From positions 620,001-684,000 of the forward strand of contig JAYJMM010000004.1 in NCBI GenBank assembly GCA_037349105.1: a stretch of 64,000 nt of DNA. The letters run 5' to 3'. Source of the stretch: Limnomonas spitsbergensis (taxonomy: Eukaryota > Chlorophyta > Chlorophyceae > Chlamydomonadales). The notes under the pieces are model-generated. The model saw only the letters and a program-made list of their open reading frames with translations, was not told where the DNA came from and searched no databases. Every line of letters begins with the position of its first letter. Positions within the stretch are counted from its first letter, which is position 1. Positions 34,601 to 44,026 of this stretch are shown one piece after another. The position numbers and the translations under genes were made by a program.

Positions 34601-36443
34601 CGCAGCAGACAATTATTGGTTTGGTCCCAATTTCCTTAGCGGCTCCTGCCCGGCCGCCCCCACCAAACTTGGCATCATACGCTCTAAGGTAGACACTGTT
34701 GGTGCGCAGGCCAAGAAGGCGGAGCCGACGCCGTCGCCGGATGGCGCCAAGGAGCCTACCGACGAGGAGCTCAAGGAGGCGGTCCGCGGTATCGTGGCAG
34801 GTAAGGCTACCACCGCCTCTTTCATGGCCACTGAAACCCTTGGTCAGCCAGCAAGGTGTTTACCTCAGTTGCTGTGTTGGATACAACTGCGGCATTTATG
34901 GTCAGGAAACCCCTTGCCAGCCAGTAAGTTGTTTTATTCCGGTTGCTGTGTGGGATGCCGCGGCGATTTTCATGGCCAGGTGAACCCTTTGTAAGCCTGC
35001 AAGCTGTTTTTGCTTACGACCGTGTGGGCTGCCGGCTGCCTCTTTCATGCCCATGGAGACCCTGTGTCAGCCTGCCGGCTGTTTTTTAAGCCAGCAAGTT
35101 TTTTCTGCCCATGGATTTGTAGTGTGTATCTGTGCGTTCAGCTTGGACTCTTGGAGCGGCTGCCATTGGCCTTTCCTTTCTGTGAAGTGGCTCTACAAAT
35201 CAGTGTTAGGACTTTCCCAGGTCGGACCTTTTCCATCCCATGTATCCCTACCAATGTAACCAGAGTGGACGTGTCATCATTTAGCTTTCAGAGCTTACTG
35301 AACGACCCAGCGCCGATGTTCCTTGGCTCAACCCTTCGGCCTTTCCCTACATGACGGAATTGATCCCTCCCTGAATAACAGGAGTGGACGTGTCATCCTT
35401 TAGCTTGAAGAGCTTAATGCGGGACCTGGAACCGTTGTTCCCCGGCGTTACGTTGTCCCGCGCAAGGAAGCAGTTTGTCAAGAGCTTTGTCGTGGATCTC
35501 ATCCAGCCGCTGCCTGACGGCACTGAATCAACGGCGACGGAGCCAACTTCAAAGGAGGAGGAGGAGGCCGTGAAAGCAGAGGAGGAGGAGGAAGCCGCAG
35601 AGGCAGCTGAGGAGGCCGCTGAGGCAGAGGAGGAGATGAAGGAGGTGGAGGAGGCAGCGGCTGTAGCTGGGGAAGAAGAGGAGGACACTTCAGGCGAAGG
35701 GGCGGCAGCTGTCGATGCTGCAGCAGAGGAGAAGGTTGCGGCAGGGGAGGATAAGATGGAGGTGTACGCAGCCGTAGCAGAAGGCGAGGCTGCAGCAGAA
35801 GGCGAGGCCATGGCAGCACCAGCAAACGAGGCCACAGAGGAGCCGCCAGCTGGGGATGCCCCAGCAGCAGCAGCAGCATGCGAGGCCGCAGCAGAGCCGC
35901 CGGCTGGTGAGTAGAAGCAGGTGGGCAGGGGGGGGGGGCACGCCACAATGGACCTCGATTGATGGGCTGTTCTTGAAGTGCTCAACTGCCGATTTTCATC
36001 TCCTGTGAACCCGTTTGGGGCTGGTAGTGGAGGTTACTGGCCGCATGTCAGGATGTGTGACTGTCAATGGCATAACACCTCTGGGCCCTGCTAAGAATGG
36101 CTCGGCCAAGTGGGGCAGGACTGTCTGGTCGGGAGAAAAGAAAACTAAGGATGTGTGATAATGTGTCCTCCGAGCTGCTGGGGGGCCTGCACTGCCGAGT
36201 GTTTAGAACGGTGCATACCCGCTTGGCCCTGCTGAACGCTCAGCCGCTTGGGGCTGCTGAGGGTGAGGCCTGCACATGCTGGTGCTGGTGTTCTTTAGGA
36301 ATCACCTTCAGGGCAGGTCGGTGATTTTCTGTTGGTTCGCTTCTACTATGACGATCTGGAATGTAACAGTGTGTGGCCTTCCACTGCCCTGTCTTTCCTT
36401 TGCAGATGCACCACCGCCTGCTGAGGGAACAGAACCTGTTTGA
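31648..36443 (+). CDS. DEK: DEK-type chromatin protein
   Basis: DEK proteins bind DNA and chromatin, modulating supercoiling, histone deposition and splicing. Twelve exons (31648-31812, 31909-31942, 32051-32133, 32351-32410, 32491-32619, 32739-32813, 33000-33074, 33465-33560, 34119-34217, 34710-34800, 35382-35906, 36406-36443) join in frame and end in TGA. Domain order: acidic N-terminus with GRAKRERKSVEHF; SAP-like central region (GPGRKLGDIPNV, FKFGKLKSDHELLKDLHSVL, LRRRRDIFEFSGYVWETDE, ERLFKLTIPTIMQLLDAF, RLVEFLEEPKDLGTKDL); Lys-rich low-complexity linkers (exons 7-9); and the C-terminal DEK_C domain (DEELKEAVRGIVAGVDVSSF, SLKSLMRDLEPLFPGVTLSR, ARKQFVKSFVVDLI). Exon 11 continues into a long Glu/Ala-rich tail of about 120 residues. 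Exon 11's start is echoed at 35262-35330. Intron length climbs from 96 bp at the 5' end to about 500 bp. Confidence 0.92.
33310..33425 (+). repeat. R1 dispersed repeat copy, orientation B
   Basis: ggaccggcccacggtcggtg, gcggggcttgttgcaccagg, ccccacgcctacaagctgtg and atgtaggtgactgtagcaga. In DEK intron 7. Confidence 0.8.
33595..33745 (+). repeat. R1 dispersed repeat copy, orientation A
   Basis: cacacttcagctagatcacg, ggccgtgggtgcatggtgcg, ggctggtgaaggtttggtcc and ctattggccaagggtggc match R1. A second A copy lies at 33845-34035 in the same intron (gctacatcacggctatgg, cagcttgccctgctgctttg, ttggtttggtcccaatgc). Confidence 0.8.
35255..35450 (+). repeat. Acceptor echo of DEK exon 11
   Basis: The exon start at 35382 (gagtggacgtgtcatccttt agcttgaagagcttaatg) is preceded by a copy at about 35262-35330 (gagtggacgtgtcatcattt agctttcagagcttactg). 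The similarity runs about 70 bp into coding sequence, period about 120 bp. The copy is preceded by aaccag, a usable acceptor. Confidence 0.9.
36062..36150 (+). repeat. R2 dispersed repeat copy, with second partial copy at 36207-36262
   Basis: gtcaatggcataacacctct, gggccctgctaagaatggct and cggccaagtggggcaggact match R2. The partial copy (agaacggtgcatacccgctt, ggccctgctgaacgctcagc) matches the variant at 5048 and 42612. Both are in the last DEK intron. Confidence 0.75.
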
Positions 36444-37080
36444 TCGGAGCTAGATTGTGTGCATGCTGGTAGGCTAGAGCAATGCTAGAGCTAGACTGTC
36501 TGCAGGCTGGTCTAGGCACATATTTACCTATGCCTTGGCTACATTTCAGCTACCTCCTAGCCTTCACCTGAAATCTACATGCACGACTAGCACTGCTGAT
36601 TGGGCTTGTTTCTGTTTGATTGCGAGGGTTGAGCTCCAATTAGGCCTTTTGCGGCTGTGAAGCTGCTTGCCAGAAGCATATCTGACATACTATTTCGATA
36701 TATTCGGACAAAGTTGACTGGTTGAGATCCTGTGGGTAAAGCACGATCTTCCATTTTGAATATTATTGAATGCTGCTGGTTTGCGTGTTGAACATCGCAT
36801 TAAATGCAATGACACATTGGGTTTACTTTGGACGAATATTGTAACGAATCATCTTGACAGGAGGGACTGACACCATGTTGTGATATTCTGCCAACAAACT
36901 TCATTCCCGAGAGCTGATCTGTTCAACATAATATTAAGTATGGACACCGCAATGTCATGTGACAGCATGTTTTCAACCTTTCCAATACCAGGTCACCGAC
37001 CCCCAATAGCCCAGCCCCTTGCTCGCAGTTTGCACGCTAGAATGTACCGATAATGAGCATTTGAAGCACGCATCAGCACC
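36444..37080. other. Spacer between convergent DEK and uL24m
   Basis: 637 bp containing the 3' flanks of both genes. No gene or recognisable repeat apart from short gctagagc words near 36470-36500. Confidence 0.6.
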
Positions 37081-40072
37081 TCAAGGCCGGCTCCTCCCTA
37101 GGACCCATGCCCCCCAGCTCTTCAAACCGCCCTGCAAAGAACTTGAGCCCGCAGCCCGATCTGGCTGTCCAACCACTTGATCCTGCGGCCAGGCAGCTGC
37201 ATCAGCACTGCTGCTAAATGGTCTCTTGGCCTGCCCCTCTCGGCCCTGTCCTCCTGCATGGGGCCTGGGCATGCCCATCCAGGCAGGGGTTTGCCATGGA
37301 TCAAACCGCCTGCCGCTGGAGGTGGGCGAGGCGTTTGAATCGCCTGCTGGCGCCGGCTTGCTTCCCCAGCTCCTGAATGGCGCATCAGGCTGCTCCATCT
37401 CTTCCGGGGGCATGGGCATGCCGCTCGGTCGGTGTTGGGGCACCTCAAAGGGGAAACCATCGAGCGGGCTGTACGTCACACGCCGCGCCTCAGCCTCGGG
37501 CGTGTCCTTGGTACCACCTAGTGAAGTAAGGATACAATTTTAATGACATGCAGTGAGCCGACAGTGATCAGGATTACTGGATCTAAACATGTCAGTGAAA
37601 CACAAGGGGGGGCATAAAGTCTGAATCTAAAAGCTGGTCGCTGGAAGGGCCCCTCGTGCATTTCCCAGACCTCTTTCCTCCTCCAGGAGGGGGGGGAAAA
37701 CAGCCCACAGGCAAGCATACGCTTTCACTGGGCAATCTACGATCACCAACATTGCGTCAAGGTTATGTCCAGTTCAAGATTCAACTAGGAAATGATTGCA
37801 AACATTGGTGGCATGTCTCTAGCAAGCAAATGTGTGAAGTCCTCTTCATGCGCCTCTTTGCAGGATTGCTTGACCAAAGTCAGTGTCCCCCTCACGCTAC
37901 AAGTGGCCCGAAATGCACATGCTAGAAGGGCAGACCCTTCCTTAGCACAAGCAATCGAGCATGGCCCATCACAGCTCCCCCCTCCCCCTGAAGCCCTTAT
38001 GGCAGTACTCACACGAAACCCTTATACGCAGCTGATCCATCTAGGCAGCCTGCTCCTTGGGCAGGATCCAGAAAAGTAACAGCCTTGAAGGCAACCACTC
38101 AGGAGAACACCCGGAGCAGGGATAACCCGTTACTCACATAGACCATGCCTTGAAGTGTCCTCTGTGGTCAAGGGAATAGGAATGACCTGGCCGGATGCGT
38201 CGGGGCCCATGCCTATCCGCACGCGAGTACCATCAGGCAGGAAGCGGAATTCTGTGCTGACGGGCTTCTTGCTGGTGGGGTCCAGCACCAGGACGCTCGA
38301 GTAGTCCAGTGGGAACTGTGAGGTGCAACAGCCGATAAGGACAAGGAGGAAAGGCAAAGAGCAGGATGACGTTAGCTATAGGCTTAAAACAGTGTTGTTT
38401 AATATTAATTATGTATTAATAGGCATTTTGCTTGTGGTGTATTATATATTCATATGGGTGCTAACAGTTTGTTTTCTCATAGGGTCCAGCACCAAGACGC
38501 TTGAGTAGTCCAGTGGGAACTGTCAGGTGCAGTAGCCGATGAGGACAAAGAGGAAAGCGCCGGATGACGTCAGTTAGAAGCTTATAACAGTGTTGTTTCA
38601 TATATTAACAGGCTTTTTGCTCGTAGGGTATAACACCAGGACGCTTGAGCAGTCCACTGGGGCAGGTGAGTGGCAGCAGCCAATGATGGTGGGGAGACAT
38701 AAAAAGGAACAGAATAGGGACAGCTGTACTAGTGTTGTCATTAGGATGGCTAGAAGCATGAAGGAAAGACAGCAAGCCACCAGTGTCTATATAAGTGGCT
38801 GCCATATCCCGTTTGATACGCTGCTTGGAAACCATAACTGTCCTAATGGGATTTAACCCTGGACCAGCCTAAAACGAGTCTGGTACTTTAGTGGCCCAGG
38901 CGGTAGGGCTTGTTGTACCTGCTGTCCAGTCCACTTTGGCCATAGGCCATAATGTAACTGAATTTCAAGGGAACAGTGCACGGTATTCCCCAGCTAGGTG
39001 ATCAGGCCAATGGCCTAGTGCTTTTTTTTGTGTGGCTCCGCAAAAGCTACAGCTCAGGCACCTCCTGGCCTTCAGTCGTAGGCCTGTGCATAGCCAGTCA
39101 TGCTACTCTGGTCAATGTCAGAAAGCTGATAGAGATCGGGCCCAGATGGAGCCTGTAAAAGCTTTGAAGGTTGAATCATGGCCGTAAAGAAGATACTGCC
39201 CATGACACTGTCAGGCGTCATCTCCATCGATTTGACCTCCATCGGCCAGTGGTGGATGCCTGACAGCATCCCAAAGGTGGCTTGGCGAATAAAAACGCTG
39301 GTTTCCCCAAGGGCATTCTCTTAAACCACCAGGCTCACCTCCATAGTGATGACGAAGTTTTCATCTTCATCAAACCCTGTCAAAACCCTCCTTTTCCGCT
39401 GCGAACAGTCATAACCAAGGTTTTAGGACTTTGCCAGTGCTGGGCTCTGGTAGGCAGCATGCCGCCATGCTGACCGTGGAGCCAATGATTTAGAACCTGC
39501 CGGCCAGCGTTTTGAGCTTGAACACCAAAGCCACCCAAGGTGGGCATCAGCCTGGAGGAGGCGAATGGAATGGTAGCTACATGCCCTTCGTTATGGCGAG
39601 GTGATTGTCATAAACAGTGCGATAGCATTGAGGTGGTCATGGGCATGTGTTTCAGGATGACCCAAGCACAGGTGACATGCATGACATGGAAGCTGCATGC
39701 TCTTCAACATTGCAAGTCTATGTTGAAGACAAGGTCATGGCCATGACATGCGGATGTTACCATGTTTACGCCCTCAATGATGAGCTCTGGCTGCTTATTG
39801 TCTTTCACGACTGCCAGGACCTTCCCTGTGGCACCCTTTTCCGAGCCCGTAACAACTTGCACGATGTCATCAACGAAGATCTTCCAATCTCTACTTGGCA
39901 GCAAAGGCCTACACGAGGGATCCAGCGGCTGTGGAGGTCGGGCGATAGGCGTCTGGACGGATGCAAGACCTTACCTGATGGCCCTGTAAGATGGAGGCAT
40001 TCCTATAAAACTAACTGGACAAGCGAATGTGTGAGACGGAGTGTTATGGCCCAGAGCATTGCCCAATCTCAT
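37081..40072 (-). CDS. MRPL24: Mitochondrial-type ribosomal protein uL24 with long C-terminal extension
   Basis: uL24 is an early assembly protein of the large ribosomal subunit. Five minus-strand exons, 40072-39975, 39893-39761, 39398-39339, 38315-38144 and 37517-37081, sum to 900 nt (299 aa, TGA) with consistent phases. The KOW-type domain starts SRDWKIFVDDIVQVVTGSEK and GATGKVLAVVKDN then PELIIEGVNM, as in bacterial/organellar L24. The distal part EFPLDYSSVLVLDPTSKKPV, FRFLPDGTRVRIG and GASGxxIP-like DASGQVIPIP matches mitochondrial rather than plastid uL24. The N-terminal 35 residues (MRLGNALGHNTPSHTF) could be a presequence. The last about 140 residues include the conserved TKDTPEAEARRVTYSP, then a disordered Pro/Gly/Ser tail with no counterpart I know. 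Exon 4's acceptor edge is echoed twice at 38490-38530 and 38628-38670. An open 65-codon stretch at 39072-39269 fits no splice site and is left out. Confidence 0.88.
38295..38675 (-). repeat. Acceptor echoes of uL24m exon 4
   Basis: The true exon start (cacctcacag then TTCCCACTGGACTACTCGAG, minus strand) recurs at about 38485-38530 (ttcccactggactactcaag, preceded by cctgacag) and 38628-38672 (ccccagtggactgctcaagc). Period is about 195 and 150 bp. Similarity extends through GTCCTGGTGCTGGACCC. Confidence 0.88.
38850..38975 (+). repeat. R1 dispersed repeat copy, orientation B
   Basis: aaccctggaccagcctaaaa, gtggcccaggcggtagggct, tgttgtacctgctgtccagt and ggccataggccataatgtaa match R1. In uL24m intron 3. 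Confidence 0.7.
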
Positions 40073-40178
40073 GGCTTCCGCGATTGGGTGTACGATTACT
40101 TGCACCGTCATAGTGTGACCGCCTCAACTAGTAGTCCTGTGCATTGCGGTTCTCATCCAGAAAAGAGGCGTAGACACA
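40073..40178. promoter_or_regulatory. 106-bp bidirectional promoter, uL24m/RSZ
   Basis: Only 106 bp separate the two divergent start codons, so both 5' UTRs and core promoters overlap or abut. It contains a gattgg (inverted CCAAT-like) word near 40082 and no TATA box. This couples a translation gene and a splicing gene. Confidence 0.65.
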
Positions 40179-41848
40179 ATGCCTCCTGCTGGATCTAAAG
40201 GTTTGTTGCATTCCCATGCATGCCCTGCCATGTTCCCCATATGTTGACGAAGCTTTGTGGGCGCAGTGTATGTGGGAGGGCTGCGGTCGGACATTACTCA
40301 GCGTGAAGTAGAGGATGGTAAGTGATCTTGCTGCTTTACTTATCCCAACAGTTTTGACCGATCAGGGCGAACGCCGCGTTTTTTCCAGAATTTCAGCGGT
40401 TTGGTCGAATCTTCAAGGTAAGCTCTTGTTTAATACCAGTAATTGTTTTTTTCGAAATCTTGTTGTGCATGGGTGTGGTGATCCCCCCGATGTCCGACTT
40501 TCGACCCGTCTCCTTGTCTTGCAGGTTTGGATCGCTCGCAATCCTGCTGGCTTTGCGTAAGTTCTTGTTAAGAATGATCTGACAGTGCACCTTCACCCAG
40601 ATTGCAGACAATTCACGCTACCCTTGTTGTTGACACCGCTTTCGTCTTCCACGCTTCAGATTTATTGAGTACGAGGACTCTAGAGATGCAGAGGACGCTG
40701 TGCGGAAGTTGGATGGTAAGGGCATGCTAACGGAGTGGGGAGAATCGCCTGCATGACATCCCATCTGTCGGTACTTCTCTTTGATGTGCTTCCCTTTCTG
40801 GTGACCTTACCTTGTACACCTGGTGTCAAACCTCTGTCTGCTAGCCGATGGTCTGCAAAATGCCAACACACTTCCGCATGGTCCAACGCATGGCGTTCCC
40901 ATGCGGTTGGCATGCACCGTGATCATTATTTTTCGGTTTGCAATTGATGTCAAGATTCTGAGAACTGCATTTCGCGCCGCAGGCGTGAATGGTTGGAAAG
41001 TGGAGATTTCAAGGTCTAGGGGCCCTGGCGGTGGTGGTGGTGGCGGTGGTGGACCTCCTGGCGGAGGCGGGCGTGGTCGCGGAGACATGGCGTAAGTTAT
41101 CCTTTATTGCATCCATGTTGCCGAAATCGGTCTGTATGAGCAAATTTGAAGCTGTCTTAACTAGTCAGGATTTTGTTTCATTTGATTCATCTGCTGCCTG
41201 CGAATCAGAAATCTGCTCTAAACCCCGTGTTGCCCGCTGTCCTCCAGATGCTTTGTCTGCGGTGAGTTGGGCCATCTGGCGCGCGACTGCCGTGGTGGCC
41301 CTCCTCGTGGCGGCCCACCTCGTAGGGGCTACAGGTATGAAACAGGATATTGGCGAAAGGGGGGTAGGCACTAAGTCCAAAACCACTAAAAACAAATACA
41401 TCACGTTCTCTGCATTGCCCCCCTCCTCGCCCAGTTTGCATGCTATCCTGCTGCTCCTGTTGCCACGCCATCTGTGTCTCTTGTTAGCTTTGCACCCTGT
41501 GATGACTTCTGGGTGCAGGGACATGTCATCCGCCCTGCTTGACAGTTGTATGCCTCTGCTGTCAAAGGAATGGCTAGTGACTTGTTTTCAACAAATTGTT
41601 TGTGTGCCTTGCACAGCCCTGCCGGCAGGCGGAGCAGCCGGAGTCGCAGCCCACCCAGACGCGGCTATGACAGCCCTCCCAGGCGTATCCGCAGCCGCAG
41701 CCCACCTCCTCGCGGAAGGAGCCGCGGCTCGCCCCCCCGTGGCCGCTCGCCTCCGCCTCGCAGCCGCTCCCCTCCAGCCCGCGGCCGCTCTCCTCCCCCC
41801 CGTAGCCGCTCGCCTCCTGCCCGTGGCCGCAGCAGGAGCCGCTCGTGA
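40179..41848 (+). CDS. RSZ: SR splicing factor, RSZ type (RRM plus CCHC knuckle plus RS domain)
   Basis: RSZ proteins are plant homologues of SRSF7 that bind exonic enhancers and recruit U1/U2 components in the nucleus. Eight exons (40179-40200, 40267-40317, 40389-40417, 40525-40556, 40660-40715, 40983-41091, 41248-41335, 41617-41848) join in frame, ending TGA. The RRM begins KVYVGGLRSDI (RNP2-like), continues VEDEFQRFGRIFKVWIARNP and has AFIEYEDSRDAEDAV as RNP1 region. A Gly-rich linker follows, then one zinc knuckle CFVCGELGHLARDC (C-x2-C-x4-H-x4-C). The RS tail has repeated SRSPP and RGRS units to SRSRS. The first ATG gives the typical MPPAGSK-like short lead-in. Introns are short (66-281 bp) and echo-free, unlike neighbouring genes. 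A single knuckle indicates RSZ21/22-like rather than the two-knuckle RS2Z class. Confidence 0.95.
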
Positions 41849-43139
41849 ACTCTCTCAGTGCTTGCCGCTTGCGCGCATGAATAAGTCCGGAGCATTTGAT
41901 ATCTCTATTAAAGCGCTATGCCGCACTTGTCGCATTCCTGTCCATTATGTTGCTCTTCTCGCTGTCCCTTGCTGAATATGATTTTCTAGGCCTCTTTCAA
42001 GCTCTGACCTGTAACCTTCAGGTCTGTGACTGTCTGCTCAACACAGACTTCTCAGCCAATCGGCCCCATCATCATGCGTTGCGCCACTCCTTCCTCACCT
42101 ATCTTCACATGACTCGAGTAACATCATGCGAGGCCGTCGGTTGCCGTGCTCCAGCCATGGCTCGTCAGTCGTGAGACAGCTGAACGCCATGTCATCTGAA
42201 TGCCACTCATGGATGTTGTTCTGACGAATGTCGTTTTCTGGCTTTATTTGCCCTTGCCATGAGTCTATGCATGTCAGTCCGCTCACTAACCGAGTGGATA
42301 GCCCTTCGGATGCTGCAGACAGTCACTGTGATTTGTCGAATGAAATTGACATGGGTCCCTGCGCTTGTTATGGAATGCTGGATAGACAGTGATGTGGAGC
42401 ATAAACACACGAGGGAGGAAAGGCGTCCTCAAAAGTTTTTATGTTATCATGTGAACCGATTGTGAGAGCAGAATGTGGAACCAGCAGAATTTTGGTGAAC
42501 TAAGCGGGCCTGCATCCACCTTCAGTGATTGAAAATCTGATACCGGTACTCCTTGGCAAGGAAATGTTCTTATGAGAATCCTACATTGGATCCTAGTTAA
42601 ATAAGAACCAGGTCAGAACAGGGCATACCCGCTGGGCACTCAGCCACATGAGACCGATTAAGTGATCCTACTGTCATCTGCAGGTACTCAGCCGTATTTT
42701 AAACCACCGGATGTTGGATTGAGGGTATTGGCACCGGGTACCGAGGCACAATACCCAAGACCTTCCCGCAAGACCTTGTGACCATGCACAACTGCGTTGG
42801 CAGACATGCAGAATGATTCCTATGAAAAAGAGGCGAGGATGTGGGTTGAACCAGGAGACGAGGGCTCCAAGCGGCCATGCCGCGTCTTGTAAGAAAGAAA
42901 GAAAACGCCTGAGCTTGGCTTGAGGAATACGGGATTTTAAATGCCGTACACCGGGAGACAAAAAGCTTTGTGGTTAAGGAGGGTCGTCAAGGGGTACCGG
43001 ACAATAATGGGCAGGGGAGTTTTCCAGATGGCGACGCTGACGAAGGATGTTTATATGGCAGCGTATGGTATGCTTCGTGAGACGGCTGAGGACGGAGGAG
43101 ATGTCGTGTTTGGAGACACCGAGCATGCTGCTGAGGATT
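41849..43139. other. Spacer between RSZ and LINE-like fragment
   Basis: 1.3 kb. The left part should hold the RSZ 3' UTR. A diverged R2 fragment lies at 42612-42665 (cagaacagggcatacccgct). From about 42940 rightward the sequence appears to belong to the 3' flank of the retroelement. No gene is seen. Confidence 0.6.
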
Positions 43140-43940
43140 TTATCGGCAGGACGAAAGAGGAAGCCTGCGGTTCCCAGAAGGATGATATGTGTATGAGAAG
43201 AAGGCGGGGAAGGATGACGGGGGGGTGGGCACGGTCGGCGAAGGATCAGGTGGAAGGGCAGGATGGAGAACGGGTGCCAAGGAAACTGTCCAACCATTAT
43301 GTTTGAGGAGAAGGATAAGTTGTAAATGTTGTTCTGATTTACGGGCATGGCATTGTTCGAAAGAAAATTCGGAGGTGTAACCGACTTCAACTACGTGTAC
43401 AGTGCAAGTCCTCTGGACCCGAGACATAGTTTGTGAGCTAGAGAGTTGACCAGCGCGGTAAAGACGAAGGAATTCGGAATGTGGGAGACCTTGGACAATA
43501 AGCAAATCCGGTCGCAGTTTGTCACAGTAATCAAAGGTGTCAGGAAAAGTGGGGGGTCGTCGGGGCACTAGCCAGCGTGGAAGACGGGTGTCATAGACCC
43601 CGAAGGACAGGTTAGCACGGGAAGTGGCATCCATGATAGTAAAAGAGGAGCATAGGGAGCCATTAGCAATAGCAGTTTGGATGATGCATACAGCTCGGTT
43701 GTGTCGAGCAATGTATGAGGCGGACATGGAGGAATGAGCACAACCGCCTAAAAGATGGCCAGGGGTATCATTGGGATGGGAGCAGTTTTGATATGAGTAG
43801 TTTTGATAGTGTATGAGTAGTTTTGAACCAGGTGGCAGAATCTCGTATCGCTCCGAACCGTAATGGATCCCCGGGCGATTACGCCATGATGACAGCACGG
43901 TCAAACGCATTACATAACTGACTTTCTCAGCTCTGTGCAA
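43140..43940 (-). mobile_element. Non-LTR retrotransposon fragment, C-terminal part of the RT polyprotein
   Basis: An uninterrupted 266-codon minus-strand ORF. Features typical of the C-terminal end of algal LINE polyproteins are a Cys/His knuckle-like block (NCSHPNDTPGHLLGGCAHSS), then ASYIARHNRAVCIIQTAIAN, IMDATSRANLSFGVYDTRLP and KLRPDLLIVQGL. Reverse-transcriptase motifs (YxDD) are absent, so this is 5'-truncated. The fragment's upstream end lies within 90 bp of the AIFM2-like start codon, so it may abut that promoter. Assignment rests on remembered family pattern rather than a search; a domesticated host gene fragment is possible. Confidence 0.55.
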
Positions 43941-44026
43941 CGTGGCGTACTGACTGCTACTTACAGCGCGATTGACAATTTTTGTCCAAGTTATTCTTTG
44001 CGCATCAGTGTATCGCTATCTCACGA

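Noticed and set aside
35347..35985. 212-codon Ser/Ala-rich minus-strand ORF
   Set aside because: Antisense shadow of the Glu/Ala-rich DEK exon 11.
39072..39269. 65-codon minus-strand ORF (TFGMLSGIHHWPMEVKS) as a uL24m exon
   Set aside because: No usable donor, and the exon 3 to exon 4 junction is already in phase and matches the family without it.
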